From the NCBI RefSeq assembly GCF_030272615.1, contig NC_081415.1:109390406-109454405 (forward strand): DNA of 64,000 nucleotides, in the 5' to 3' direction. The notes under the pieces are model-generated. The model saw nothing but the letters and a program-made list of their open reading frames with translations, was not told where the DNA came from and did no database searches. A program made the translations under genes and the position numbers. The stretch comes from Cryptomeria japonica (lineage: Eukaryota > Streptophyta > Pinopsida > Cupressales > Cupressaceae). This document shows positions 32,823 through 46,492 of this stretch, piece after piece; positions within the stretch are counted from its first letter, which is position 1; every line of letters begins with the position of its first letter.

Positions 32823-35800
32823 TCAGTGAGTAGAAGATAGGGGTAGGACCCCTAACTTGCTTCTGAGATACTCAAAAGTGTCCCTTAGTAGTGGCTTGGT
32901 GAAGACATTTGCTATTTGTTCCTTTGTGCTAACATACTCCAACACCACTTTCTTCTCTTGAACTTCTTCTCTAAGATAATGATATTTGATAGAGATGTGC
33001 TTTGTCTTAGAGTGCATTACAAGATTCTTTGAAATGTTAATGGCACTAGTATTATCACAGAATATAGTTACTGGCTTGGTAACTTTCTCATTTATTCCTT
33101 CCAATAGTTGTTTGATCCATGCCAATTCAATGTTGCAGCAACATATTCAGCTTCTGCTGTTGACTGTGAAAGAAATCCTTGTTTCTTGCTAAGCCAACTT
33201 ACTAGTCTTTCTCCTAAAAAGAAAGCTCCTCCACTTGTGCTTTTCCTGTCATCAATGTTGCCTACCCAATCAACATCAGTATAAACTTTTAAATCAAAAT
33301 CATTTCTCTTGTCATATACTAAGCCATAATCCTCAGTGCCTCTCAGGTATCTGAAAATTCTTTTGATTGCTGTCATATGTGTTTCTTTGGGATCTATAGA
33401 GAACCTTGCAACTATACCTACTGCATGTGCTATATCCGGTCTACTGTGAACAACATATTGCAACTTTCCAATCATAGATCAGTAAAGCATGTCTCATCAA
33501 TAGATGCAGATTCATCATTCTTTGATAGTTTACAGTTGGTAATCATAGGAGTACTTATTGGTTTTGAGTCCTCCATTCCAAATTTCTTCAAGATTTCCTT
33601 TATGTACTTGGATTGAGTAATGAAAATCTCATCTTTCATTTGCAGTACCTGTAAACCTATAAAATACTTTATCTCACCGATTAGTGACATCTCAATTTCT
33701 TTGCACATTTCATTACCAAAGCTTTTGCATAGCGAATCATTTCCACAAAATACAATGTCATCAACAAATATGGCTGAGATCAGTATTCCATTGTCTTCAT
33801 CATTCTTCATGTACATATTGTTGTTTTCACTTGTTCTTATGAAACCAATCTTGATTAAATAAGAGTGCAATCTCTCATATCATGCTCTACATGCTTGTTT
33901 CAAACCATATAAAGCTTTGTTCTATTTACATACCTGATCTTTATTCTTGTTTTCAACAAATTCTTCAGGTTGTTCAATGTAAACTTATTCTTCTAATATA
34001 CCATTCAGAAATGCAAATTTGACATCCATTTGATATACCTTGAAATTTTAGAAAGTAGCATATGCCAAAAATGTTCTTACTCCTTCAATTCTTGCCATAG
34101 GTGCAAAGGTCTCACCATAATCTATTCCTTCTTCTTGAGTATATCCTTTGCAAACTAGTCTTGCTTTATTTCGAATGACCTCACCTTTTTCATTTAGCTT
34201 GTTTCTGAAAATCCACTTTGTACCGATTACATTTTTGTCCTTTGGTCTTGGGACTAGTGTCCATGTGTCATTCTTCTTGATTTGATCAATCTCTTCTATC
34301 ATAGCATTTACCCAATCTTTACTATTAAATGCCTCTTTTACTATTCTCGGTTCAAATTCAGAAATTAGACATGTGTTCTGTCTTAGTTTGTTCCTTGTCA
34401 TCACTAGATCATCCTTCTCTCCTATAATTTGACCTGATGCATGATTCCTTCTAACATAATTGTCTAATGCAGGCTTAGTAGGCTCTGTATGATCTTCTTC
34501 ATCACTTGGTAACTAGATATCCTCTTTATTTTCTTCTGTAATTCTCTCGGTAGGACTTGTCAGTTGAACATAGACAAATTCTTCATAATCTTTTGGTTCC
34601 TTGGAATTTCCTTTATCATTTCTTTCTGCAAATTCATCAATTTTCACATTTGCACTTTCTACTATTTTGTTAGAAGATTTGATCAGACATTTATATGCTT
34701 TGCTTTTAGAAGAATAACCTAGAAATGTTCCTTCTTCACTTTTCTAATCAAACTTTCCATTTCTATCATCTTTGTGTACATAGCATCTACTTCTAAAGAT
34801 TTTAAAATAACTTACATTATGTTTCTTGTCATACCAAATTTCATATGGTTTCTTCAAAGTTCCTTTCTTCAGTTGTACTCGGTTTAGGGTGTAAACTCCT
34901 GTGCTTATTGCTTCTCTCCAAAATGTTTATGGCACTTTGTTTTCAATCATTAGGGTTCTGGCACAATCCACAATAGATCTATTTCTTCTCTCCACTATCC
35001 CATTTTGTTGTGGAGTTCTCGGTGCAGAGACTTGTCTTTTTATACCATGATCATTGAAGAATAAGTTGAACTCATCAAAGGTGAACTCTCCTCCTCTATC
35101 AAATCTAAGACACTTCAGTTGTCTTCCTATTTCATTTTCAACTCTTGCCTTGTACCATTTAAACATTTGGAAAGTTTCTGATTTTTCTTTTAAAAACATA
35201 ACTGACATCATCCTTGAATAATCATCCACAAATAATATGAAATACTTATCACAATAATAACTTTGAACTTTCATAGGACCACAAAGATCAGTATGTACTA
35301 GGTCTAAACTTCCTTTAGAAGTGTAGGTATTACTTGTAAAGCTTGATCTTGCCATCTTACCCATCTAGCATCCTCGACATATAGCATTCTTAGGTTTTTC
35401 AAGACTCGGTAGACCTCTTACTCGGTGCTTCTTACTTATTTTGATCAGATTATCAAAATTTACATGACAAAACCTTTTATGCCATAACCAGGTATCATCT
35501 ATATTTGCATAAAGACACTTGTTCCGAGTTGAGTCAAGATGAAATGTATTACCTTTTATTTGTGTCCTGGTAGTAGCTAACTTTCCATGCTTGTCATGAA
35601 CTTTGACAATTCCTTTCTGAAATTCTATTTGGTATCCTGTATTGTTTAGCTGTGCTACACTCAACAAATTGTATTTCAAACCTTCAACCCAATAGAAATC
35701 CTTACATTTAGCATTGTCAAGAAGTGTTAAGGATCCTTTACCTTTTACCAGACATGGTGCATCATTACCAAATCTTACATAACCTCCATCATAATCTTCT

Positions 35801-37000
35801 AATTTAGCAATTTTGAGTTTGTCACCTGTCATGTGATGTGAGCATCCACTGTCTATGGTCCAAGAATCATTATTATTTATGTAAGATATTAGGTCTTTTT
35901 CTTCATACCTTTCTTCATCTGATCCATCTTTGATAGCCACATAAACTACTTCCTCTGTATCAGTTTCATCAGATTTATCATCATTGGATTCCTCATCAGC
36001 TATTAGGCATGACTTTTTATCTTCTACTGAAATCTCCGTATCCTCAATAATGATTATCTTTCTGTCTATCATCTTGGTAATCTCTCTTTTCAGTAGAATC
36101 TTTGTCAAGACAATTAGAAGCCATATGTCCTATTTTATCACAATTGAAACATTTCAAAGGTAGTTTTCCTTTATATTTACCTTTGCCTCTCGGTAACCTT
36201 CTGGCCAATAGTGCTTCAAACTCTTCTTGCTTTTTGATTTCCTCATACAGCTTGTGTACTTCTTCCATATTCTTATGAAATCTTTCACTTGCTCCATTGT
36301 GATTCCCTTCAGAATACTTACTCATTCTATCATTGTAATCATTAGATTCACCAAGATGAAAAGAACTGAATGTAGATTCAACTTTATTTACCGAAGACTC
36401 ACTGTTATCGAAATTACTTAACTCAAATGCATGTTGCTTACCGATAGTAGCATCTAAAGAAACTGGCATATTGGGTACTGACCTCAATTCATTGATTGCA
36501 AAGACTCGGATTGCATAAGTTGGTAGAAGGGTTCTCAACAACTTACTTGTGACATCCTTTTCTTCAATAGTTCCACCTGCTCCTTTGATTTGATTGACAT
36601 TTTCCTTTAGTCTTGTACTATACTAGGTTATTTTCTCATCTTCATTCATCCTCATAGATTCAAGTTGTCCTCTTAGACTATCCACTTTCTCTCTTTGAAC
36701 ATGTTCATCACCTCCATACATAGATATGAGTTTGTCCCACATTGCTTTTGCATCACTATAGCCTTCAAGATCATTAAACTCTGAGTCGATCAATGTTGAT
36801 GATATTTCAATCATTGCTTGAGTGTGTTCTTGCTTTGCCTTTATCTCTTCCATTATCAATGGATAGGTGCTCGGTGTAATGAAATCATTCTCCAGATAAT
36901 ATGTTGCATATTCTCCAACTCCTGATAAGTGCAGCTTCATCCTTTTCTGCCATGTAGAGAAACTAGACTTGTTTAGCTTTGGTGCATCCCTCTTATACAT
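32823..37000 (-). pseudogene. Copia-1 gag-pol polyprotein, decayed
   Basis: It starts MYKRDAPKLNKSSFSTWQKR at 37000. The Gag core is followed by a CCHC knuckle CFNCDKIGHMASNC (about 36110-36150), the protease active site TIDSGCSHHMTG (about 35850), and the pre-integrase LWHKRFCHVNFDNL. Integrase has the D, D, E positions in DLVHTDLCGP, LRFDRGGEF and NGIVERRNRS (34927-35364). RT includes [19 protein letters not shown] and IFVDDIVF (34404-33472). RNase H ends CDNTSAINISKNLVMHSKTK. Premature stops and frameshifts occur between gag parts (about 36620), before integrase (35364), through the IN-RT linker, and in RT/RNase H. Confidence 0.92.
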
Positions 37001-37050
37001 CTATGGATCTATGCCTCAAGTACCTTTAAACTTTTCTTCTGGAGTCCAAA

Positions 37051-37062
37051 GCTCTGATACCA
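37051..37062 (-). other. Copia-1 primer binding site (tRNA-iMet)
   Basis: On the minus strand TGGTATCAGAGC, a perfect plant initiator-Met primer site, lies 2 bp after the 5' LTR. Confidence 0.93.
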
Positions 37063-37064
37063 AT

Positions 37065-38563
37065 TGTTAAGATCTGATTACTAAGTGAAAAGTACAGATA
37101 CCAAGATATCAAGATGAGAGGGGGGAGTGAATCATACAAACTTAATCTTCCATAAAATCAATAGATTCAACCTCGGTAGCTTTAATAGATATATGTAACC
37201 AAAACTGTAAAACATGCAAACTCATAAACAAATAACATCACAACATATTCAACACCAGATTTAACATGGAAACCCAAATAGGGAAAAACCACTATGGGAT
37301 TTCAGACCCACTAAGAAATATACTCTTCTAGAGTATACTCGGTTAAAAGCAAATCCTGTTAAAGAATACAAACACATTGCTAGATGTGACCCGGTTAAGG
37401 GATTTCCCTCAAATCTGTTAGGATCTTCACTTTGTTAGAAGTGACCTTGTCAAAGGATTTCAAACACTCAACTAGAATGTTACCTTGCTAGAGGGTTTTA
37501 CAAATAAGACTATTAAGTCCACTTGGTTAAGAGATTTTCTACCACTTTACAAAATAACAGTAATAAGAATATATCTGCAACTTTACATCTAAAATGCTAA
37601 AGCAGATTCTTATTTGCTCAATACTTCTTAGTCATAGGACTTATCTTGTCCCTCTACTGGGTTCTATACTCTGTTAATCAAACAGGTCTTCAAGCTTCTG
37701 TGCTCGGTAATCACTATGTAGCATCCCTGTGCTTACATTTGCCTGCATACATTATTTATCAACAATTTCTTATTTATAAACAATTTGCTAATCGTTGAAT
37801 CTCCTTGATCACATTTCCCATGATCAATATTAGCCATCAGATCTCCAAACTTGACCAGGTTCAATGCATCTTTCAATCTAAAAATGTTTTACTTTGCCTT
37901 AGAACTTTCATACATTTCTTGGAACTTGTGCTAGGGTATTGCAGTTCAATCTGAGTTGTAGATCTTCCTGCCAATCTTTCAATGCCATAGATTCTTAAAA
38001 GACTTTATGCACGACATACCAATCATTGAATCAACTCCAGCTCATCAGCTTCCTTCATTAAATACCGCTTTTAATCATCCAATGCATTCTGTTACTACTC
38101 GGTTGCAACTACGTAAATACTAAACTTCACTCGGTAGACATTCCGTCTTCATTAATTGATAGCGATAACCTTAGGGTTTACCGACTAGGTTCTTTGCTTG
38201 GTGACATAGTATAGTATTAACCTTACAATTAACAACATATGTAGGATATCAAAACAATCTAAACATCATGATCTCATCATTGTCTAACTCAGAAATAGTT
38301 GCCCATTGAATAACTTATTCCTCCCCTTATTCATCATATTCTTTCTATGTCTTTTACCGACATCTTAATTCTCTTCAAATCAATCTTCTCAAGATATGGC
38401 AACATCATACTAAATCAAAAAATCAATTTCTTGACATCAATGACAAAATAATGTTATTAAGACAGTAAACATCCTTAATCAGTTATATCCATAATCATCA
38501 ACAACCTTCTCAATATCCTCACTGAAATGCCAACAATCTCTCATTGTAATTGGAATGCAAACA
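37065..38563 (-). repeat. Copia-1 5' LTR
   Basis: This is the partner of 30959-32479, about 1,499 bp. It ends in plus orientation GGAATGCAAACA, followed by AGGGG. Confidence 0.93.
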
Positions 38564-38568
38564 AGGGG

Positions 38569-38811
38569 GTGCAGACAAAAGAGATGAGGAGGGATTGAGA
38601 GATTAGGTTAGGCATTTAGAGGACTTGGTTGCTACTTTGCGACAATAGTGGATTGAGGATAGAGATCGGTATTGGCGGGAAATGGAGGAGTTGACTACAG
38701 AGAGGGATCATATAGCCACTGAGAGAGATCGACTATAGAGGGAGAGGGATAAGGTAGTTAGGAGAGCTCATATCACCATGGATGCATACCATCAGTTATT
38801 TGGGTTGTTGA
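38569..38811 (+). pseudogene. G3 PMD gene remnant, part 2 (coiled-coil tail)
   Basis: This is the plus-strand continuation after Copia-1: repeated (T/R)ERD-type codons, then a segment ending ATMDAYHQLFGL-like, matching the G1 copy at about 21990-22155 (coil ending AYDQLFGL). It is cut by Copia-2 at 38812. Stops are present. Confidence 0.6.
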
Positions 38812-40251
38812 TGATGGTATGATGAAAGAATAAGTATTTGGTAGAATATTGAAAGGGGGGGTGAATCAGTATATTGAAAAACTAGTACAAAATTCCCAAG
38901 CTCAAACTCAGTCAAATAAAGTAAACATATCTTTGTCAAGATCAATATTCTTAGGAATACTTGACATTAACTAGTTTAACTGTTATGACAACTTTTAACA
39001 GTAAACACCTTCAATCTTGTAACATCAACAATGCTTATTCTTAACTCAACATATTCATCTCTCAATGCTTCTACTTAACATGCCTTATAAGAAGTTAACC
39101 AAATCAACAAATAAGATCACATTCACAAAAGCATTCACCACTTGACACAAATGTTTGTACATGGAAAACCCAAATAGGTAAAAAACATGGTGAGATGGGA
39201 CTCACAAGGATAGCTATCTAAACTCTTTTGAAGTTTGCCCTGTTAGGAGCCAAATCCTATTAAAGCTTTACAATAAGTCCTATTAAGAACTAATTTTGGT
39301 TAGGAATCACTCAGTTAAGGGATTTACAAATATGCGTTGTTAGAATCACAATACACTATTAGGAGTAACCTCGTTGGAGGATTTAAGAATCTAAGATAAT
39401 GGACCACCTTGTTATAGGGTTTAATGAGTAACCAAGCTTGTTAGAGCTTACCCGATTAAGGGATTTTACTTCTACTATAATTGTTAGAAAACAATAGGTT
39501 TTCTTGATCTATCTAAGTAGCACTACATTTGTTTGATCAGATCCTTCTAAGCTTCAACCTACCTTCACTCAAAGTGCAGATCCATTCACTGGATGGACAA
39601 CCATACACTCAATAGGTTTTCTACCAATATTGCCAACATCCTTTATAAACAACTTCATCGACCTTAAATACAAATCAATTAGGTCGATAACACAACAAAA
39701 ACCTAATTCTCATCATTGAGATTACAAAAAATTTAGTTCAATCTTGACCATTAGAAATCATGATAATCTCTTCACATTCTTCAAGACAATTCCAATTGCT
39801 CCATGATCACCACTCCATTGGACTTTGTAACTCATCCCATGTTATGCATTAAATGCAGTCCACTTTGCTCCTTCCCTAGACAATAAGAAAACACACAAAA
39901 CCAAATTGAATTTATCCTCATACAATGATCACACATGTCTCTATCATTACCACTCATCAGATAATAAACCAAAAAACTTGATCGGTTAGGGTTTAACAAC
40001 TGATAGGGTTTACCGGTTACATTACATAGAAAAGATTGACTCTTTACACTGGTTCACCGGTTCAGCTCACAAACTTTACATATTGGTTACAACATCTTCT
40101 ACAACTCTCTTCTTACCAGTTACTAGCCAATATCTAAAACAACAATATTAGCAATAACATGGATACCTTTTACTGGTTCAATTGACATCAATGACAACAT
40201 ATCATTAATGCAATCTCTATGCAAAATCCAAATAAACTCAAAATGCCAACA
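38812..40251 (-). repeat. Copia-2 3' LTR
   Basis: It is bounded TGATGGTATG...ATGCCAACA and is about 1,440 bp. It contains aggggggggtgaatcagtat. The partner is 44755-46179. Confidence 0.9.
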
Positions 40252-40565
40252 ATCTTCCCCTTTGGCATTGATGGCAATACAAATATCAATGCCTTTGATT
40301 GCTACTGAGATTGGTGAATAGGAATCCTGGTTTATATTACCAAGTATTCACCTTATCAGACACATAATTCTTCTCCTCAATCACATAATTCTTCTCCCCC
40401 TTTGACAACAATACCAAAGTGAAAGTAAAACATATAATTCTACTCTCACTATGCATCAGCATCATTCTGCAACTTGATGCTCCCCCTGTGGAATACATCC
40501 ACTCCTTCATCAATCCATATAAGATTCTACAAGTAATTTAGGGACTGATGAAATCAACATCATGT

Positions 40566-43500
40566 TCAACTAACTTCATGAAGAGGGACAACCCCCAATT
40601 GACTTCTAAGATACTCAAAAGTGGTCTTAGGAAAAGGTTTGGTAAAGATATCTACAAGCTGCTCCTTGGTAGAAACATGCTCCAAGATAACATCTTTACT
40701 TAAACTTTTTCCCTGAAGAAGTGATATTTCAATTCAATGTGCTTAGTCCTTGCGTGCAAAACATGATTTTTAGAAATGTTTATTGCACTTTTATTATCAC
40801 ACAAAATCTTTATAGGTTCTAAGATTTTCATCTTCAAACCTTCCAAAATGTGCCTCATCCATATAGCTTATGTGAAATTCATATAAGCTTCTACATATTT
40901 ATCTTCAGCAATAGATTATGAAGTGTAACTCTGCTTTTTACTACTCCATGAGACTAGCCTTCCTCCTAGAATTAATTCTCCACCTGTAGTACTCTTCCAG
41001 TCATCAATATTTCCTACCCAATCAACATTTGCGTATGCCCGCAAGTCAAAATCTCCACTATATGGATACCATAATCCATAATCAATAGTACCTTTTAGAT
41101 ATCTAAAGATTATCTTAGTTGCCATCATATGTACCTCCTTTGGATTCTTCTAAAATCTAGCCACAATAGCAACTGCATGGGCAATATCCAATCGACTGTA
41201 AACAACAAAGTGTAGTTTTTCAATCATTGACCTGAATTCCTTTTCATTCACAGACTTAGATGCATCTTGCTTGGATAATTTACAACCTATAACCATTGGG
41301 GTTCCAATTGGTTTATAGGCACTCATATCGAAAGTCTTCAAAACCTCCTTCACATACTTGGATTGAGTAATGAAAATGCCATTCTTCATCTATTGTATCT
41401 ATAAGCCTATGAAATTTTTTATTTGTCCTACTAATGACGTCTCAAATTCATTCTTCATTTCATCTGCAAAATAATTACTCATGTCATCATTTCCTCCAAA
41501 TATAATGTCATCTACAAATACTTCACTGACCAGTATATTAGCTCCTTCAGTCTTGAGATAAATGTTGTTGTCATCATTGGTTCTAGAAAAGCCTATCTTC
41601 ATCAAATGAGTATGAATTCATTCATACCATGCTCTGGGTGTCTGCTTTAATCTATACAAAGCTTTATGCAATTTGCATACCATGTCTTCCTTATCTATCA
41701 ATGCATAACCATCAAGCTGCTCTATATAAACCTTTTCTTCCAATATCCCATTCAAGTTTGCATTCTCGAATGGGATATTGGAAGAAAAGGTTTATATAGA
41801 GCAGCTTGATGGTTATGCATTGATAGATAAGGAAGACATGGTATGCAAATTGCATAAAGCTTTGTATAGATTAAAGCAGACACCCAGAGCATGGTATGAA
41901 TGAATTCATACTCATTTGATGAAGATAGGCTTTTCTAGAACCAATGATGACAACAACATTTATCTCAGGACTGAAGGAGCTGATATACTGGTCAGTGAAG
42001 TATTTGTAGATGACATTATATTTGGAGGAAATGATGACATGAGTAATTATTTTGCAGATGAAATGAAGAATGAATTTGAGACGTCATTAGTAGGACAAAT
42101 AAAAAATTTCATAGGCTTATAGATACAAGAGAGATAACCATCAAGTTCTCTCTTATTCCCCTTCTAGTTAGTACTCCAACATCCTTATCCCCAATTATAT
42201 GTTCAGGACTGTGATTCAGTCTCACATACCTAGGAATAACATGATTATTCTCTTCAGGTTCAACTTCTTCATTGTCATCTTCCTCTGAATTTATTTTTTC
42301 TGGTTGAACAAGTACATGAGGATTTGCTTTACTGGTTTCTGATTTAAGAGTTTTAGGTTCTAAAAGAAAAATGCAAGGATCTTCATCCTTCTTCTCAGAA
42401 TTGGTTCCTTTTGAAATTTTAGGACATTCATCTACACGAACATCAACACTCTCAACAATTTTCTATGTTCGGTTGTTGAAGCATTTATAGGCCTTACTCT
42501 TGGTGGAATATCCAAGAAATATGCCTTCATCACTCTTAGCTTCAAACTTTCTTATGTAGTCACCTCTTTTAATAAAACATTATTTTAAAATAGCTAACAT
42601 CAGGTGATCTCCCATATCAGTACTTATATGGGGTCTTATCCTTACCTCTTTTTACTATAGCTCGGTTTATTGTGTAGACAACTATACTTATAGCTTCTTC
42701 CCAAAAAGGTTTTGATACACCTCCTTGTATCAACATAGTTCTAGCAACTTCAACCACTGACCGATTGTTTCTTTCTGCTATACCATTCTACTATGGTGTC
42801 CTTGGTGTAGAAAGTTTCCACTTGATACCATTATCATCACAATATTTGGTGCTCTCTGCAGAACTAAATTCAGTGCCTTGATTTGTTCTTAGACATTTTA
42901 TCTTTTTTCCTCTCTTTCTCAGCTAAGGCTCTAAATGCCTTGAATTTGCCAAAAGCTTCATTCTTATCCTTTAAGAATGTGACCCACATCATCCTTGAAC
43001 AATAATCAGTGAAGATCATGAAGTATATGTCACCTTGAATGCTTCTTGTTCTTATTGGTCCACATAGGTCTGTATGAACTAAATCTAACAAGTGCTCTAT
43101 TGAGAAGGACTTGCTCTTGAAAGTTGAAGAAGTCATCTTTCCTAGTTGACATTCTTTACAAAGAGCATTAACTGATTTGTCTAGCTAAGGCAGACCTCTT
43201 ACTCTCTTGGACTTGCTTACTTTAATAATATTGTCAAAATTTATATGACAAAATCTCCTATGCCAAAGCCAACTATCATCTATTTTTGCAGTCAAACAAT
43301 TTCTAACTTTACGATTGAGATGAAATAGATTACCTCTGGTTTGTTTCCCAGATGCAATCAATTCACCTTTGTTGTCAAAGATTTTGCATATACCATTTCT
43401 AAACTCTAGTGGGTAACCTCTGTCATTAAGTTGTGACACACTTACAGATTGTGCTTTAGGCCTTCAACCCAATAGACATCATCAACACTACTCTTCCCAT

Positions 43501-44683
43501 TAAGAGAAATACCTCCCTTAGCTTTTACCATATAGGGTGAGTCATTGCCAAATCTGACAACACCGCCATCAAATTCCTTCAGGGAAAGAAATTTTCTCTG
43601 ATCACTGGTCATGTGATGTGAACAACCATTATCAATGATCCAATCATTAGAGTTATCCATTCTGGATACTAGTGCCTTTTGATTTGATACTTCTTCCTTA
43701 ATTTCTACAAACATAATATCTTCACTAACATCATCATCAGATTCATCATTAGTAATACCATTGTCAATAGCTACAAGACAATCTCTCTTGCCTTTACCCT
43801 TGTACTTCTTAAATTTGTCTTTCTTGTAATCATTTTCACCATTAGGGCAGTTTGTTTCTATATGACCAATCTTGTTGCATGCAAAACATTTTAAAGGTAG
43901 CTTACCTCTATATTTACCAGTGCCTCTAGGTAGTCATTTTACCAACAATGCTTCAAGTTCCACTAAGTTGTCTTCATCATCAACATCTCTGCTGGATCTA
44001 GATTCATAGCTATTGTTGGTATCTCTACTTCTTCTCACAGATGGGTTAGAGACAAAAGCTTTGAATGCAAATTTTGATTTCTATACACTACCATCATATC
44101 CATTTAGTTCAAAAGTAGTAAGTTTGCCAATAATAGAGTCAAGAGTTACCTTTGTCTTGTCAATAGATTTTAGCTCTTGAATAGCTACAACTCGGATAGA
44201 ATAGACCGGTAATAGGGTTCTTAGTACCTTACTTATTACTGTGGCATCTTCCACTTTCCCTCCTGCACTCTTTATCTCTCCAACTATCTCTTTGATCCTT
44301 TGACCATAATGCTAGATGTTCTCACCTTCAGACATTCTCATGTCGTCAAATTTGCCTCTTAAACTCTCTTCTTTAGCAATCTTGACATGCTCATCACTAC
44401 TATAGATATATTCAAGTTTGTTCCATACTTCATATGTAGTTTAAAGACCATGAACATCTACATATTCAGCATCAGACAGGGAACTGATAATAGCTTCTAA
44501 TGCCTAGTGATTTTCTTGTTGTTCTTTCTTCTGATCATTAGTCAGGGGTCCAGTAGGTGTAGTATACTTATGTTCTATATGATCCCAATATTGACTACCA
44601 AGAATCTTAATGTAAATCTTCATTCTGTCACTCCATATTCTATAGTTATCTTTGTTAAACTTTGGACCTTCTTTCTTCATCAT
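40566..44683 (-). pseudogene. Copia-2 gag-pol polyprotein, RT rearranged
   Basis: It starts MMKKEGPKFNKDNYRIWSDR at 44683. Visible parts are the Gag core, a CCHC knuckle CFACNKIGHIETNC (about 43890), the protease site IIDNGCSHHMTS (Asp-Asn-Gly instead of Asp-Ser-Gly), SWLWHRRFCHINFDN, and integrase DLVHTDLCGPIRT with a frameshift and stops later (42870 and on). The N-terminal RT third is replaced by an inverted copy of the next RT part (41768-42128). RT resumes at YIEQLDGYALIDKED and VFVDDIIFGGND; RNase H includes DWVGNIDDWKSTTGGE and ends PLHEVS at 40566. Not functional. Confidence 0.9.
41393..42128. repeat. 361-bp inverted repeat inside Copia-2 RT
   Basis: Left arm 41393-41753 and right arm 41768-42128 are reverse complements with about 2 mismatches seen by eye, around a 14-bp spacer (41754-41767). 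Both arms encode the RT segment with VFVDDIIFGGNDDMSNYF, one on each strand. The right arm replaces the N-terminal RT. Confidence 0.95.
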
Positions 44684-44740
44684 GATCTACAAGATCTTTT
44701 CCTCAAGCTATTAGGCTTTTAGATTAACAGGACCTAGATA

Positions 44741-44752
44741 GCTCTAATACCA
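44741..44752 (-). other. Copia-2 primer binding site (tRNA-iMet type)
   Basis: On the minus strand TGGTATTAGAGC, 2 bp from the LTR at 44755; the same one-base variant occurs in CC1 and CC2. Confidence 0.9.
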
Positions 44753-44754
44753 AT

Positions 44755-46179
44755 TGATGGTATGCTAAAAGAATAAGTATCTGGTAGAATACTGAGAGGG
44801 GGGGTGAACCAGTATATTGAAAAAATGATACAAATTCCCAAGCTCAAACTTAGTCAAACAAAGTAAACATATCTCAGTCAAGATCAATATTCTTAGGAAT
44901 ACTTGACATTAACCGATTTAACTGTTATGACAACTTTTAACAGTAAACACCTTCAATCTTTTAAACATTAGAAATTCTTAATCTTAAATCAACATATTCA
45001 TCTCTCAATGCTTCTACTTAACATGCCTTATCAGAAGTTAACCAAATCAACAAATAAGATCACAGCCACAAAAGAATTCACCACTTGACATAAATGTTTA
45101 TATGTGGAAAACCCAAATAGGTAAAAACCATGGTTAGATGGGACTCACAAGGATAGCTATCTGAACTCTTTTGAAGTTCGCCCTGTTAGGAGCCAAAGCC
45201 AATTAGAGCTTTACAATAAGTCTTGTTAAAAACTAATTCTAGTGAGGAATCACCCGGTTAAGGGATTTACAAATATGTCTTGTTAGAAGCACACTACCCT
45301 ATTAGGAGTAACCTCACTAGAGGATTTAAGAATCCAAGATAATGGACCACCTTGTTAGAGGATTTAATGAGTAACCAAGGTTGTTAGAGCTTACCCGGTT
45401 AAGGGATTTTACTTCTACTATAATTGTTAGAAAATGATAGGTTTTCTTGATCTGTCTGAGTATCACTACATTTGCTTGATCAAATCCTTCTAAGCTTCAA
45501 TTTGCCTTCACTCAAAGTGAAGATCCATTCACTGGTTGGGCAACCATACACTCAACAAGTTATCTACCAATCTTGCCAACAACCTTTACAAACAACTTCA
45601 TTGACCTTAAATACAAATCAATTAGGTCGATAACACAACAAAAACCTAATTCTCATCATTGAGATTACAAACAAGTCGGTTCAATCTTGACCGTTAAAAA
45701 TCATGACAATATCTTCACATTCTTCAACACAATTCCAACCGCTCCATTGGACTTTGTAACTCATCACATGTTGTGCATTAAATACAATCCAGTTTTCTCC
45801 TTCCCTAGACAATAAGAAAACACACCAAACCAAAGTGAATTTATCCTCATACAATAATCACACATGTCTCCATCATTACCGCTCATCAGATAATAAACCA
45901 ACAAACTTGATCGGTTAGGGTTTAACAGTTGATAGGGTTTACCAGTTACATTACATAGAAAGGTTTGACCCTATACACCAGTTCACTGGTTCAACTCACA
46001 AACTTTACATATCGGTTACAACATCTTCTACAACTCTCTTCTTACTAGTTACTAGCCAATATCAAAACAACAATATCAGCAATAACATGAATACCTTTTA
46101 CTAGTTCAATTGACATCAATGACAACATATCATTAATGCAATCTCTATGCAAAATGCCAATAAAATCAAAATGCCAACA
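44755..46179 (-). repeat. Copia-2 shared LTR
   Basis: It is about 1,425 bp and the partner of 38812-40251. It is flanked on the left by a primer site and on the right by a polypurine tract (minus strand CCAAAGGGGGAGAT at 46180-46193), so it is the 5' LTR of one unit and the 3' LTR of another. Confidence 0.92.
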
Positions 46180-46492
46180 ATCTCCCCCTTTGGCATTAAT
46201 GGCAATACAAATATCAATGCCTCTAACTGTTGCTAAGATTGGTGAATAGGAATCTTGGTTTACATTACCAAGTATTCACCTTATCAGACATATAATTCTT
46301 CTCGTCAATCACATAATTCTTCTCCCCCTTTGACAACAATGCCAAAGTGAAAGTAAAACATGTAATTTTTCTCTCACTCTATATCAACATCATTCTGCAA
46401 CTTGATGCTCCCCTGTGGAATACATCCACTCCTTCATCAATCCATATAAGATTCTACAAGTAATTGAGGTTCTGATGCAATCGAAATCATGT

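Larger units (their letters stand above)
30959..38563 (-). mobile_element. Copia-1, Copia LTR retrotransposon
   Basis: Minus-strand order is 5' LTR (38563-37065), primer site, gag, protease, integrase, RT, RNase H, polypurine tract, 3' LTR (32479-30959). This integrase-before-RT order defines Copia. Flanking 5-mers are AGGAG (30954-30958) and AGGGG (38564-38568), a target duplication with one change. It is inserted in the acidic linker of the G3 PMD gene. Stops in every domain make it defective, though all domains are present. Confidence 0.93.
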
